From positions 1-64,000 of the forward strand of contig JAAWJJ010000012.1 of assembly GCA_022796875.1 (NCBI GenBank): 64,000 nucleotides of DNA, read 5' to 3'. Source of the stretch: Eubacterium sp. (GTDB lineage: Bacteria > Bacillota > Clostridia > Lachnospirales > Lachnospiraceae). Each line of letters starts with the position of its first letter. The stretch's first letter is position 1. The notes under the pieces are model-generated. The model did no database searches, had not been told where the DNA came from, and worked only from the letters and a program-made list of their open reading frames with translations. A program made the translations under genes and the position numbers. Shown here piece after piece: positions 26,252 through 35,718 of this stretch.

Positions 26252-26839
26252 TCAGGCCGCCTGCTTTATACGGGCTGCAATATCTTTCCGGAACACAATT
26301 TTAAATACTGTACGCACAAACGGCTGAATAAAAAACAATTGCGAAAAAAATGCAAACGGGAAATTAAAACATACCAGCTTCAGCCAGTTTGCCAGAAGCG
26401 TAAAAAAATGAAAATCCACCGCGTTGTACGGATAATACAAAATGGCGGCCAGAAAACTCATGGCCGGGCACATAAGGCCTACGGTAGCGCATATGATCGC
26501 AGATTCAAAAAGAACAGGATGCGTTTCTGCCGGATTAAAACATTTGCAGGCCAGTTTAAAAGAACAGGGACTTCCCATTACATTTTCCAGTAAATACGCC
26601 AGACAGAATTCAATTATGACGACACCCCAGATCGGTATTCGGTTTCCCAACACCTCTACCCCTCCTAATATATGGATGGCCTGCAGCACGCTCTGAACCT
26701 TTTCCCCTGCTGCCAAACCGGCATACTCCATAAACGTGTTTCCGTTAATTACATACAAACTGTAAAAAACATAGGCATGAACGGTAATCACTACAGTTAC
26801 AAATGCAAAAAACATTCTTTGCGCCTGATTTCGTGGCAT
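26252..26839 (-). CDS. DUF2798 membrane protein
   Basis: 195 residues with about four membrane helices in two similar halves (MFFAFVTVVITVHAYVFYSLYV; later CATVGLMCPAMSFLAAILYYP). This two-times-two helix layout is the DUF2798 pattern; the function is unknown. The start at 26839 has GGAG 8-9 nt upstream; a longer frame to 26911 lacks a ribosome site. There are no operon partners. Confidence 0.7.
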   Translation of the reverse strand: MPRNQAQRMFFAFVTVVITVHAYVFYSLYVINGNTFMEYAGLAAGEKVQSVLQAIHILGGVEVLGNRIPIWGVVIIEFCLAYLLENVMGSPCSFKLACKCFNPAETHPVLFESAIICATVGLMCPAMSFLAAILYYPYNAVDFHFFTLLANWLKLVCFNFPFAFFSQLFFIQPFVRTVFKIVFRKDIAARIKQAA

Positions 26840-27016
26840 AATAAATCTCCTTCCCGGAAAATTCCACTTTTTCAGAATTTCCCCATACAATAAACGACAC
26901 AAGCGCTGCATTACATAATTTCTGATGCCACAGTGAAAACATATGTACCGTAATCAGATTTATGTGCAATGCACTACTTGTGTCGTTTATGTCGTTTTAT
27001 TTCTTTTATGCAGGAC

Positions 27017-27047
27017 AGCAGGAAATCTGCGAAAAGGACTTCCTGCT
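27017..27047 (-). terminator. Hairpin after lrgB
   Basis: AGCAGGAA (27017-27024) pairs with TTCCTGCT (27040-27047), 56 nt downstream of the lrgB stop. A U-tract is absent on the minus strand. The 26840-27102 gap otherwise shows only AT-rich sequence. Confidence 0.4.
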
Positions 27048-27102
27048 ATTCCGTTTTCCTATCTGGTAGTCTATCACATATTTTTACAAAAAGTCAATAG
27101 AT

Positions 27103-27792
27103 TTATCCGGAAAAAAAACCGGCAAACAACGGCGCTGCAATCACCGTCAGCACCCCTGCCACCGCAATGGAAAGACTGCCCATCGCCCCTTCCGTAGTTC
27201 CTATTTCAAAAGCTTTCGCCGTACCGATTGCATGGCTCGACGTACCAAGTCCGATTCCTTTGGCGACCGGCTCTTCTATTTTAAACAGTTTGAAAACATA
27301 TTCCGCCACGATATTACCGAATACGCCTGTTACGACAATGACGGCTACGGCAATCGCCACGATCCCCCCGGATTCTTCTGCAACTCCCATGCCAATCGCT
27401 GTCGTAATGGATTTCGGAAGCAGTGTTACGTACATTTCATGATCGAGTCCAAATAGCAGCGACATCGCCAGAACGCAGAGCATACTGGTAAAAACGCCGG
27501 ACAGGATACCTGCAAAAATAGCTTTCCAGTTCCGCTTCAGCTTTTCCACCTGCTCATAAAGAGGTATGGCGAGGCAGACGGTTGCCGGCGTAAGAAAATA
27601 ACTCAGATATTTTGCCCCGGCGCTGTATGTTTCATAATCGATATGCCCAAACAGCAAAACAGCCGCAACTACAACAATGGCAATCAGCAGTGGATTGAAA
27701 AAGGCAAATTTGAATTTCTTTTTTAGCATTATCCCCAATTCATAAGCGCCAAGACTGATCAACACCGCGAAAAAAACCGACTCCCGAATCAT
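27103..27792 (-). CDS. lrgB: LrgB-family membrane protein
   Basis: 229 residues with about six to seven helices. The motifs SITTAIGMGVAEESGG and GLGTSSHAIGTAKAFEIG are diagnostic for LrgB/CidB/YohK. Known roles are control of murein hydrolases, and in Bacillus subtilis (PftB) and Streptococcus pyruvate transport together with LrgA. It overlaps lrgA by ATGA. It sits just downstream of malic enzyme, which makes pyruvate, so a pyruvate carrier role is the preferred inference here. Confidence 0.9.
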   Translation of the reverse strand: MIRESVFFAVLISLGAYELGIMLKKKFKFAFFNPLLIAIVVVAAVLLFGHIDYETYSAGAKYLSYFLTPATVCLAIPLYEQVEKLKRNWKAIFAGILSGVFTSMLCVLAMSLLFGLDHEMYVTLLPKSITTAIGMGVAEESGGIVAIAVAVIVVTGVFGNIVAEYVFKLFKIEEPVAKGIGLGTSSHAIGTAKAFEIGTTEGAMGSLSIAVAGVLTVIAAPLFAGFFSG

Positions 27793-28157
27793 TTTGTATG
27801 AACCTCCTTTTTCTTCCCTGACCGGATCACCGCCTGCGTCACCAGCGCGGACACTCCCATGACGGCTACCGTGGATACCGCCATAATCACCGCTACCGGT
27901 AGTATTACCGGCTGTAAGACGCCCCATGCGTCCAGAATACCGACTCCTGCCGGAATAAACATCACCGGCATGATCTGTATCAGAAAGTCCCCGGTTTCTT
28001 TAACAGCATCCAGCCGTATTACTTTAAATTCCAACGCTGCAAACAGAAGCAGCATTCCGTATATGCTGGCCGGGACAGGCAGCGGAAGATAATAATGCAG
28101 TAACTCGCCTAAAAAAGTAATAAAAATAATAATTACAAATTGTTTTACGTATTTCAT
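27789..28157 (-). CDS. lrgA: LrgA-family holin-like membrane protein
   Basis: 122 residues with four helices; LPLPVPASIYGMLLLFAAL is the LrgA/CidA signature, followed by the conserved MPVMFIPAGVGI. The start at 28157 has GGAG 6 nt upstream and is preferred over a frame extending 28 codons further. It partners LrgB and is translationally coupled with it. A terminator separates the pair from the malic enzyme gene, so it may use read-through or its own promoter. Confidence 0.9.
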   Translation of the reverse strand: MKYVKQFVIIIFITFLGELLHYYLPLPVPASIYGMLLLFAALEFKVIRLDAVKETGDFLIQIMPVMFIPAGVGILDAWGVLQPVILPVAVIMAVSTVAVMGVSALVTQAVIRSGKKKEVHTK

Positions 28158-28226
28158 TTTTTCTCCTGATCTGAATCCCAATTCTGATTCATCCCACTGT
28201 TTCTGACGAAAGATACGATATATCGA

Positions 28227-28255
28227 AAAATAGCTGCGCATGATAACGCAGCTAT
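28227..28255 (-). terminator. Rho-independent terminator after malic enzyme
   Basis: On the minus strand TAGCTGCG and CGCAGCTA form an 8-bp stem (28232-28255) followed by TTTTTCG. It lies 38 nt past the malic enzyme stop and upstream of lrgA. Confidence 0.8.
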
Positions 28256-28293
28256 CTCATAGAATAATACATTCCTGTTCCGAATACAATACC

Positions 28294-29445
28294 TTATTTT
28301 ATACATCTTTTTACGGCCTCTGCAACCGTATCCGACAAGCGGCCGTCAAATGCTTCCGGAAGAATATTTTCTTCATTCAATTCCTCTGCCGGAATCAAGC
28401 CTGCAATGGCTTCTGCCGCAGCCAGTTTCATTTCTTCCGTAATCTGTGGGGCGCGGCCTTCCAGCGCACCTTTAAAAATCCCTGGAAAAACAATGACATT
28501 ATTAACCTGGTTCGGGAAATCGCTCCGCCCGGTTCCCACTACGCGCGCGCCCGCCGCTTTTGCAACGTCCGGCATGATCTCCGGAACCGGATTCGCCATC
28601 GCAAACAAAATGGAATCCCTGTTCATGGTATGTACCATCTCAGGCGTGACGCTGTTCGGAGCCGATACGCCGATAAAAATATCCGCACCTACCAGGGCGT
28701 CCGCCAGCGTACCCTGCCGGTCTTCTAAATTTGTTACTTTGAGCATTTCTTTTTTAACCGGATTCAGCTTTGGAGATCTGCTGTTTATAATGCCGCTGCT
28801 GTCACACAGCGTAATGGTCTGAAACCCGTACCGCAGCAATAATTTTGCAATAGCGATTCCGGCCGCCCCGGAACCGTTTATTACAATTTTACATTCTTCT
28901 TTCGTCTTCCCGACAAGCCTCAATGCATTAATGATCCCTGCCAGTACAACAATTGCCGTACCGTGCTGATCATCATGAAAAACCGGGATATCCAATTCTT
29001 CTTTTAACCTTTCTTCGATCTCAAAACATCTCGGTGAAGAAATATCTTCCAGGTTGATACCGCCGTAAACAGGCGCCAACGCTTTTATAGTCCTCACAAT
29101 TTCATCCGTATCCTGCGTATCCAGGCAAATCGGAACGGCATTGACGCCGCCAAATTCCTTAAACAGCACCGCTTTTCCTTCCATAACCGGAAGCGCCGCT
29201 TTCGCGCCGATATTTCCCAATCCGAGCACTGCGCTGCCGTCGGATATTACCGCGATTGTATTGCCTTTCATCGTATATTTATAGGCTGCTTCCTTGTCTT
29301 TTGCAATCTCTTTGCAAGGTTCTGCAACGCCCGGAGTATACGCAAGGGCAAGATCCTCTCTGCTCTTTACCGCAACTTTGGATTCGATATCCAGTTTCCC
29401 TTTCCACTCGCCATGGAGTTTCAACGCCTTTTCATTTATTGTCAT
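28294..29445 (-). CDS. Malic enzyme (NAD(P)-dependent oxaloacetate-decarboxylating)
   Basis: Converts malate to pyruvate and CO2; 383 residues, the short bacterial form without a phosphotransacetylase tail. The malic domain shows AYTPGVAEPC, SDGSAVLGLGNIG and the metal/catalytic segment IPVFHDDQHGTAIV near 157. The NAD domain has NGSGAAGIAIAKLL. The last biosynthetic step of the upstream acid-uptake operon fits production of pyruvate. The start follows GGTGG. A 15-nt copy of its first codons lies 39 nt upstream. Confidence 0.94.
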   Translation of the reverse strand: MTINEKALKLHGEWKGKLDIESKVAVKSREDLALAYTPGVAEPCKEIAKDKEAAYKYTMKGNTIAVISDGSAVLGLGNIGAKAALPVMEGKAVLFKEFGGVNAVPICLDTQDTDEIVRTIKALAPVYGGINLEDISSPRCFEIEERLKEELDIPVFHDDQHGTAIVVLAGIINALRLVGKTKEECKIVINGSGAAGIAIAKLLLRYGFQTITLCDSSGIINSRSPKLNPVKKEMLKVTNLEDRQGTLADALVGADIFIGVSAPNSVTPEMVHTMNRDSILFAMANPVPEIMPDVAKAAGARVVGTGRSDFPNQVNNVIVFPGIFKGALEGRAPQITEEMKLAAAEAIAGLIPAEELNEENILPEAFDGRLSDTVAEAVKRCIK

Positions 29446-29515
29446 ACTGCTACCACCTTATATATGCTTTTCATTTATTGTTACACTGTTGCCGGCTCAT
29501 TTTCGCTATCTCCTG

Positions 29516-30457
29516 TTACATGACGTTCTGAGGCGTCCCCTTTTGGTATTGAACGATATTTTCAAACGCAATGACCGCCCGTTTTACCATAGCTTCTTTG
29601 CTGGCAAATGCAACATGCGGCGTGAGCACCGTATTTTTTGCCGTTACCAGAGGATGATCCATTGCAATCGGAGGCTCCGCTTCGAACACGTCGATACATG
29701 CTCCTGCAATCTGCCCGGCGTTCAGCGCGTCTGCGAGCGCCTGGCTGTCAAGAACCGGCCCCCTGGCCAGATTGATCAGTACTGCCGACGGTTTCATCAG
29801 CGCAATTTTTTCCCTGCTTATCATTCCCTTTGTTTCCGCATTGGACGGAACATGCAGGGAAATAATATCGCTTTCACCCATCAGTTCTTCCAGAGAAACA
29901 TATTTGATCCCATCCGCCGCTTTTCTGGTCCTGCTGTACGCGAGGACTTCACAGCCAAACGCCCGGGCAATCTGAGCTACTCTCATGCCGATGGCTCCTG
30001 TACCGACCACCCCAAATTTTTTATTTTCCAGTTCACAGCCGATCAGCCCGTCTTTCGTACCTCCGTTCCGCACTGCCTGGTCACAGGCGGCAATATTGCG
30101 GTACAGGCTGATCAGCATACCGAATACCAAATCTGCAACCGCTGCGGTAGAATATCCTGCGCAGTTACTTACCACTACGTGGTTCGCTCTGCATGCGTCC
30201 ATGGCAATATGATCGATACCGGTAAATGCAACGTCCAGATATTTCAGCTTTTTACAGCCGTTAATGACTTCTGCGTTTAACGGATTATTAGCTACAAGAA
30301 TGATATCCGCATCTTTTCCACGTTCAATCAATTCTTTTATATCCGTTGTCTTCGTATCGTAATAAACGATTTCAACAGAATCCTTTAAGGCATCTTCCGC
30401 CATACCCAATAACTTTTCTTTTTCTACGCCAAGCGGCTCGATAATTACCAGTTTCAT
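29516..30457 (-). CDS. D-2-hydroxyacid dehydrogenase family protein (first)
   Basis: 313 residues. NAD-dependent oxidoreductase of D-isomer 2-hydroxyacids and 2-ketoacids. The Rossmann motif is GVVGTGAIGMRVAQIA (about 143), and the catalytic triad is visible as Arg in INLARGPVLD, Glu in DVFEAEPP and His in LTPHVAFAS. The start at 30457 has AGGAG 8 nt upstream; an earlier ATG would overlap the preceding gene. It lies between a second such enzyme and malic enzyme. The substrate is not predictable. Confidence 0.88.
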   Translation of the reverse strand: MKLVIIEPLGVEKEKLLGMAEDALKDSVEIVYYDTKTTDIKELIERGKDADIILVANNPLNAEVINGCKKLKYLDVAFTGIDHIAMDACRANHVVVSNCAGYSTAAVADLVFGMLISLYRNIAACDQAVRNGGTKDGLIGCELENKKFGVVGTGAIGMRVAQIARAFGCEVLAYSRTRKAADGIKYVSLEELMGESDIISLHVPSNAETKGMISREKIALMKPSAVLINLARGPVLDSQALADALNAGQIAGACIDVFEAEPPIAMDHPLVTAKNTVLTPHVAFASKEAMVKRAVIAFENIVQYQKGTPQNVM

Positions 30458-30471
30458 ATTTTTCTCCTTCA

Positions 30472-31455
30472 TCAATACCTGTTTTTCAAATTAATTTCAT
30501 TGATCAATGTTTCCTCTGACTCGAATCTTTTGAGGTTTTCACAAAAAAGCTCCATAGCTCTTTCCATATACAGGCCGCTGTCCGCAGAATAATGCGGTGT
30601 AACAATGACGTTATCCATATCCCACAAAGGACTGTCCGCTTCCAGCGGTTCGTTATATGTAGCATCCAATGCGGCGCCGCCTATTTCCCCGTTTTGCAAT
30701 GCTTCAATCAGATCATCTTCCTTTACGATCTGACCTCTGGCAATGTTTATCAGGACCGCATCCGGCTTCATCACTTTGAACCTGTCTTTATGGAACATAT
30801 GGCGGGTAGCATCTGTCAGCGGAGTCACAATTACCACAAAATCCGCCTGTGCAATAACGGTGTCGATTTCATCGTTGGAATACACTTCGTCAAAATATTC
30901 CAACGGCGTAACGGTTCTTTTGATCCCAAGCACTTTCATCCCTAACGCTTTGGAAAGACGTCCTATTTCACCGCCAATGGATCCGGCGCCGACAATTGCA
31001 ACGGTAGAATTTTCCGCTTCTTTTGGCTGTACGTCAAACTTTTTACTCCAGATATGTTTGTTCTGCCTTCTCTGCAATTCCGGAAAATACCTCATAAAAC
31101 TGATCATATATCCTATCGTCGTCAGAGCCATGGTTTTTCCGTGTATTCCCTTTGCGTTTGTCAGCCTGACAGGCAAATCTCTGATGGAACTGTCCATAAT
31201 CGGATTTACTCCTGCCGAAAAGGAATTAATCCATTTCAGTTTTTCAGAAAGGCGGCAATATCTTTCCGGCATTACGCCGCTTCCGCCCCAAAGGAACAGA
31301 ACTTCTGCATCATAGCCTTTTTCCAGAGCTTCTTCTTCGTCAGCGCACCAATATACCTGGCCGGAAATACATTCCGCTATTTTATCAATATGTTTTTGCG
31401 TCACCACCATAGGCACCAAATCGCTCTTTTTAAACATCACTAATACGTCTGCCAT
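30472..31455 (-). CDS. D-2-hydroxyacid dehydrogenase family protein (second)
   Basis: 327 residues, only distantly similar to the neighbouring dehydrogenase. The N-terminus resembles glyoxylate/hydroxypyruvate reductase-like proteins with a long first domain. NAD motif AIVGAGSIGGEIGRL; catalytic Arg in INIARGQIV, Glu in ATYNEPLE, His in VTPHYSADS. GGAG precedes the ATG at 31455. It follows dctM by 13 nt, so it is part of the TRAP operon. Two different dehydrogenases in one operon suggest a 2-hydroxy/2-oxo acid substrate pair or sequential steps. Confidence 0.87.
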   Translation of the reverse strand: MADVLVMFKKSDLVPMVVTQKHIDKIAECISGQVYWCADEEEALEKGYDAEVLFLWGGSGVMPERYCRLSEKLKWINSFSAGVNPIMDSSIRDLPVRLTNAKGIHGKTMALTTIGYMISFMRYFPELQRRQNKHIWSKKFDVQPKEAENSTVAIVGAGSIGGEIGRLSKALGMKVLGIKRTVTPLEYFDEVYSNDEIDTVIAQADFVVIVTPLTDATRHMFHKDRFKVMKPDAVLINIARGQIVKEDDLIEALQNGEIGGAALDATYNEPLEADSPLWDMDNVIVTPHYSADSGLYMERAMELFCENLKRFESEETLINEINLKNRY

Positions 31456-31468
31456 AATTCTACTCTCC

Positions 31469-32758
31469 TTAGCGTGCAATCCATAATGTCAACTGCGGAA
31501 TAAATGTGATCAGAAGCAATACTACTAACATGGATGCAATAAACGGCATGATGGATTTGACCAGTTTTTGCATGGATACCCCGGAAACCGACATTCCCGT
31601 AAACAAACAGGTGCCAAACGGCGGGGTTACAAAGCCGATACATACTGCTGAACACATAATAATCCCAAACTGCAGCGTACTGATTTCAAGCTGCTGTATC
31701 ACAGGCAGGAACATCGGAATGGTAATTAAAAGAATCGGAGTTGCATCCATGATACATCCCATAATCAGCAAAATTACCAGAATAATAATCAGAATAACAT
31801 ATTTGTTTGAAGAAATTCCCAGCAGCGCATTTACCAGTATCTGCGGAAGCTGCGCGTACGATATCACGAATGCAAACAGCGATGCGCCGGCTACGATAAA
31901 CATAATATTTGCAGTTCCTTTTGCCGCGTTAAACAAAATGCCTGGAATATCTTTGATCTTGATCTCTTTATAAACAAACAGGCCGATCACCAGAGAATAC
32001 AATACTGCCAGTACGGCGGATTCCGTAGGAGTACAGATTCCCGAATAGATGGATCCGAGAATAATTAACGGAGAGCCGATTGCCGGAACCGCTTTTCCCA
32101 ATGCTTTTAAAAATTCCTTTACCGTAAATTTTTCCCCTTCATCCGTTCTGGATTTTCCTTTATATCCGTTCTTCCTGCAAAGGAAATAAGCGACTATTGC
32201 CAGTCCGACTGCAAAATAAATGCCTGCCGGAACTCCCATCAGATAAAGGTCTGTCAACGAAACGTTCGTGTTTACCGCATAAATGATCATCGCCGTGGAC
32301 GGTGGGATAATCGGCCCCAATACTGAACCCGCCGAAAATATAGCGGTAGAAAACTCTTTGCTGTAACCCGCTTCCAGCATATACGGAAGCATGATCGTAC
32401 CGATCGTTACGCAGCATGCCATTGCGGATCCTGTCATCGCGGCAAAAATTGCGCTGACAACGATCGTTACCAGAGCCAGTCCGCCGGTTACGTTGCCGAT
32501 TGCCATGTTGCATACATGCACCAGCCTTTTGGCAATTCCTCCTTTCGCCATCAGGTCGCCCGCCAGAATAAAGAACGGGATACACATCAGCGCCGCGACG
32601 TCGCATCCGGAAAACAACCGCTGTACCACGGTCATTGCAGGAATGCCTTCTAACAGGAAAAACAGAATCGAAGAAAGGCCGAGAGTAATTCCTACCGGAA
32701 CCCCAATAACAAGAAGTACGATCGCAACAACCAGAAATAAAACCAAATGCATTGTCAT
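31469..32758 (-). CDS. dctM: TRAP transporter large permease DctM
   Basis: 429 residues, about twelve helices. It begins like all DctM subunits (VIGVPVGITLGLSSILFFL) and has the conserved GCIMDATPILLITIPMFLPV and GFVTPPFGTCLF blocks. It is the sodium-driven membrane subunit for carboxylate uptake, overlapping dctQ by ATGA. The ligand class is organic acids by family. Confidence 0.94.
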   Translation of the reverse strand: MTMHLVLFLVVAIVLLVIGVPVGITLGLSSILFFLLEGIPAMTVVQRLFSGCDVAALMCIPFFILAGDLMAKGGIAKRLVHVCNMAIGNVTGGLALVTIVVSAIFAAMTGSAMACCVTIGTIMLPYMLEAGYSKEFSTAIFSAGSVLGPIIPPSTAMIIYAVNTNVSLTDLYLMGVPAGIYFAVGLAIVAYFLCRKNGYKGKSRTDEGEKFTVKEFLKALGKAVPAIGSPLIILGSIYSGICTPTESAVLAVLYSLVIGLFVYKEIKIKDIPGILFNAAKGTANIMFIVAGASLFAFVISYAQLPQILVNALLGISSNKYVILIIILVILLIMGCIMDATPILLITIPMFLPVIQQLEISTLQFGIIMCSAVCIGFVTPPFGTCLFTGMSVSGVSMQKLVKSIMPFIASMLVVLLLITFIPQLTLWIAR

Positions 32759-33261
32759 AACTCACTTTCTCCTTCCTGCCTGTTTTTCATTTTCAAAATG
32801 CTTTTCACCAATCTGTAAAAATACGCATATGTCAACAAAATGAATGCCACCGGAAATACCATATATGGAAACAGCATACTCTGTCCTGTATTTGCTGATC
32901 TTGAAAGGCTGGCAATAGACAACTGCATAAATCCGTAGCACAGCACTATAACGACAAATATCAGGCTGATCACATGCTGGACGATATGGAGGACTTCTCT
33001 GTGGGACGCCTTTTTCAAGGCATCCTCAATCAGAGATACTTTCACATGTTCCAGATTCAGGGCAATGTATGCTGCGCCGATGAATACGGACCAGATCATA
33101 ATATAGCGGGCAGATTCTTCTGTCCAGGAAAAACCCGCGTTAAATATATAGCGGCCGAATACCTGGATGGACAATGCAATGGTCATGTATGAAAAACAAA
33201 TAATCATAAATATTTTGGTTATTACGGAAATAACTTTATTTATTTTTTCAAATACCTGCAT
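32755..33261 (-). CDS. dctQ: TRAP transporter small permease DctQ
   Basis: 168 residues with four helices. The WTEESARYIMIWSVFIGAAY motif in the second helix region is the DctQ signature. It couples to dctM by a 4-nt overlap and follows dctP by 31 nt. Works with DctM as the membrane complex. Confidence 0.92.
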   Translation of the reverse strand: MQVFEKINKVISVITKIFMIICFSYMTIALSIQVFGRYIFNAGFSWTEESARYIMIWSVFIGAAYIALNLEHVKVSLIEDALKKASHREVLHIVQHVISLIFVVIVLCYGFMQLSIASLSRSANTGQSMLFPYMVFPVAFILLTYAYFYRLVKSILKMKNRQEGESEL

Positions 33262-33292
33262 AACCGCACCTCACATTTGTTTTATCGTTTAC

Positions 33293-34450
33293 TTACTGCA
33301 GTAAAGCCTGGATTTCCTCATAATATTCCACGCCTTTTGCATTGCCGGACGTAAAGTCGGAATATATTTTTTCGGAAGCCTGTTTGAAAGCGTCCTTATC
33401 CACGTCTTCACTTACTTCCGCCCCACCGTCTACCATATCCTGCAGGTTTTGTTGATTCAGTGTTTCCAGATTTTTAGTGCAGTCATCCGCCGCCCTTTTA
33501 GCAGACGCGAGGATAGTATTCTGAAGATCCGCCGTCAGGGAGTCGAATTTTGCTTTATTCATTGTAATACCGTTAAAATGTGTTGCGTATTCCATAACGG
33601 AAATATATTTTGCATATTCCTGGTATCCGTCAGCGAAACAGGTATTATTTGTATTATCACAGGCATCGATCGTGCCCTGCTGCAACGCCGTTAATACTTC
33701 GTTTCCCGGCATTGTCAATGCATTTGCGCCCCATGTATTCCAGGTATTTACATATACGTCTGAACCTGTCACACGTATTTTCAAACCCGCAACGTCTTCC
33801 GGCGTCTTCACAAACCCTTTGGAAGATTCCAGGTTCCGGAATCCTACACACTGCAGATTCAGAATGTATGCGCCTTTTTCAGAGAAATCATCTTTCATCT
33901 TCTGGCAGACATCGGATTCAAGGAATGTGTAAATATCATCATAATTTTCAAATAAATACGGCAGGTCCAATACTGAAAGTCCTTCCGAATACCCGCTCAT
34001 AATAGGCGTATTATTTACCGCGCAGTCCAACGTGCCGGCAATGACGGAATCCAGGGATTCCTGGTCGTTTCCTAATGTACCGCCCCCGTAAACGGTCACT
34101 TTAACCGCTCCGTTTGTATCTTCCTCTACATATTTTGCAAACGTATTCGCTAAAATCGCAAGCTGATTGGTATCGCTCCCTGCGAAATGGCTGAGCTTCA
34201 GCTCTAACGGACTGTCTGCGGTATAATCGCCGAAATCCATCCCTGACGTATCTGCCGCCGGTTCTGCAGACGATACCGCGCCGTTTTCCGTTTCTGAAGA
34301 CGCTGCGTTACTTTCCTCTGTCTTCTGCGCGGTTTCCTGGCCGCCGTCTGCGTTTGTATCTGCGTTTTTACTGCCGCCGCTGCCGCAGCCTGCTAACAGG
34401 ACTGCCGCCATACTGCCTATTACCAACATGCTTAGTAATCTTTTTTTCAT
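33293..34450 (-). CDS. dctP: TRAP transporter solute-binding lipoprotein DctP
   Basis: 385 residues. A lipoprotein signal ends at the lipobox LLAGC near residue 22, followed by an acidic Ser/Ala linker. The mature DctP fold shows KLSHFAGSDTNQLAIL at its start and GLKIRVTGSDVYVNTWNTWGANA, where the Arg normally contacts the ligand carboxylate. Lipid anchoring is expected in a Gram-positive. It feeds DctQM encoded directly downstream. Confidence 0.93.
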   Translation of the reverse strand: MKKRLLSMLVIGSMAAVLLAGCGSGGSKNADTNADGGQETAQKTEESNAASSETENGAVSSAEPAADTSGMDFGDYTADSPLELKLSHFAGSDTNQLAILANTFAKYVEEDTNGAVKVTVYGGGTLGNDQESLDSVIAGTLDCAVNNTPIMSGYSEGLSVLDLPYLFENYDDIYTFLESDVCQKMKDDFSEKGAYILNLQCVGFRNLESSKGFVKTPEDVAGLKIRVTGSDVYVNTWNTWGANALTMPGNEVLTALQQGTIDACDNTNNTCFADGYQEYAKYISVMEYATHFNGITMNKAKFDSLTADLQNTILASAKRAADDCTKNLETLNQQNLQDMVDGGAEVSEDVDKDAFKQASEKIYSDFTSGNAKGVEYYEEIQALLQ

Positions 34451-34500
34451 CTTTCTTCTCCTTAATCTTATTTATTATCAACATATTTACAAATTCTTAT

Positions 34501-35697
34501 TTAAACTTTCAGGACAAATATTTCCTGGTCTGTAACCGTTACGCGTTTCGCCCCCTCCGGGGTAATACGGAAATTGTCACAGCAAATACAGAACTGGCTG
34601 TTCCGGACAAGCTCCGGATGGATGGCAAGGAACATTCCTTCCCGCATTTCCATATCTTCCTGCGGACAGATAACCGGCGCCTCCATCATGTCGTATCCCT
34701 GGCTGTGCCCTACAAAACGCCCATTCGGGACAATTCCTTTCTCCGTTACATAATCATTGTAAATCTGGTTTAGCTCTGCACCCGTAACTCCCGGCTTTGC
34801 AGCCCGGGCTACCAGAGTCTGCACTTCCAATGCGGTCCGATACAAATCCAGTAATTCCGGATCCGGCTCGCCCAGGCAAAACGTTCTTGCCAGCTCACAA
34901 TAGATTCCGCCGGGGCCGGACACTTCTATCATGACCGTCACACCGTCGCCGTCTTCAATAACCCTGTTTGCCTGGAAGTTCTGAAAAAATCCAATCCCTT
35001 TTCCGTTCGGAACGGAACCGACCGCCACATTGCCGATCCAGTCGCATTTGATATATCTGGAAGCATGTTCAATATCCGCGAGGATCTCCGACTCTGTGCG
35101 GCCCGGGCGGATCATAGCCGGAACCATGTCCATCAGCTGCTTATGCGCCGTGATCGCTTTATCAATCAATTTCCATTCTTCTTCGCTTTTTACGGCCTTT
35201 ATGTAGCTGAACTCTTTCGTAATATCCGTAAATTCAGATCCGTTTACCTTTTCCCTGACTACATCCAGTGTATCTGCGCTGATCAGCTGTTTCATGATCA
35301 AGCCGATTTTTTTGAATCCACGGGCATTCAGTTCCTCACTGACAACGGCTCCCGCCATTCCGTCGGTACAGCCAAATGGCTGGCAGTACGGTTTTACAAT
35401 CAGTTTCTCCACATTACGCAATGTGGCGGGAACCTCTGCATTATCATTATCCACGCCGTGGTTAACCATAATCATTTTTCCTTCGCTTGGAATGATCAAT
35501 GTGGTACCATAAGCATGTGTCACCGTATCCGTCATATATCTCGTAATACTGTCAAATATTGTGCTCTGTGTCTGCGCCAGCGCACAATCCAGGTTCCTGG
35601 CTTTCAGTTCTGCCTGTACGGCTGCAAGGCGTCTGTCCAATTCTGCATCAGAAACCGGATACTTATAACGAGGGCCTGCTAATTTCATTTCCGGCAT
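34501..35697 (-). CDS. M24 (creatinase/prolidase) family protein with altered metal site
   Basis: 398 residues with the two-domain layout of M24B proteins: a creatinase-N-like domain (1-about 165) and a pita-bread domain. The five usual metal ligands (Asp, Asp, His, Glu, Glu) appear as Glu258 (VMIEVSG), Glu268 (YCELART), His331 (VGHSQGYD), His360 (FLAIHPELV) and Asp374 (CCDNFRIT). Only the His is retained, so a di-metal peptidase is unlikely. Creatinase and DMSP lyase DddP are known non-peptidase members. Placement between citE and the TRAP genes suggests it acts on the imported compound. Confidence 0.8.
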   Translation of the reverse strand: MPEMKLAGPRYKYPVSDAELDRRLAAVQAELKARNLDCALAQTQSTIFDSITRYMTDTVTHAYGTTLIIPSEGKMIMVNHGVDNDNAEVPATLRNVEKLIVKPYCQPFGCTDGMAGAVVSEELNARGFKKIGLIMKQLISADTLDVVREKVNGSEFTDITKEFSYIKAVKSEEEWKLIDKAITAHKQLMDMVPAMIRPGRTESEILADIEHASRYIKCDWIGNVAVGSVPNGKGIGFFQNFQANRVIEDGDGVTVMIEVSGPGGIYCELARTFCLGEPDPELLDLYRTALEVQTLVARAAKPGVTGAELNQIYNDYVTEKGIVPNGRFVGHSQGYDMMEAPVICPQEDMEMREGMFLAIHPELVRNSQFCICCDNFRITPEGAKRVTVTDQEIFVLKV

Positions 35698-35718
35698 AAT
35701 TCCCTTACATCCTTTCTC

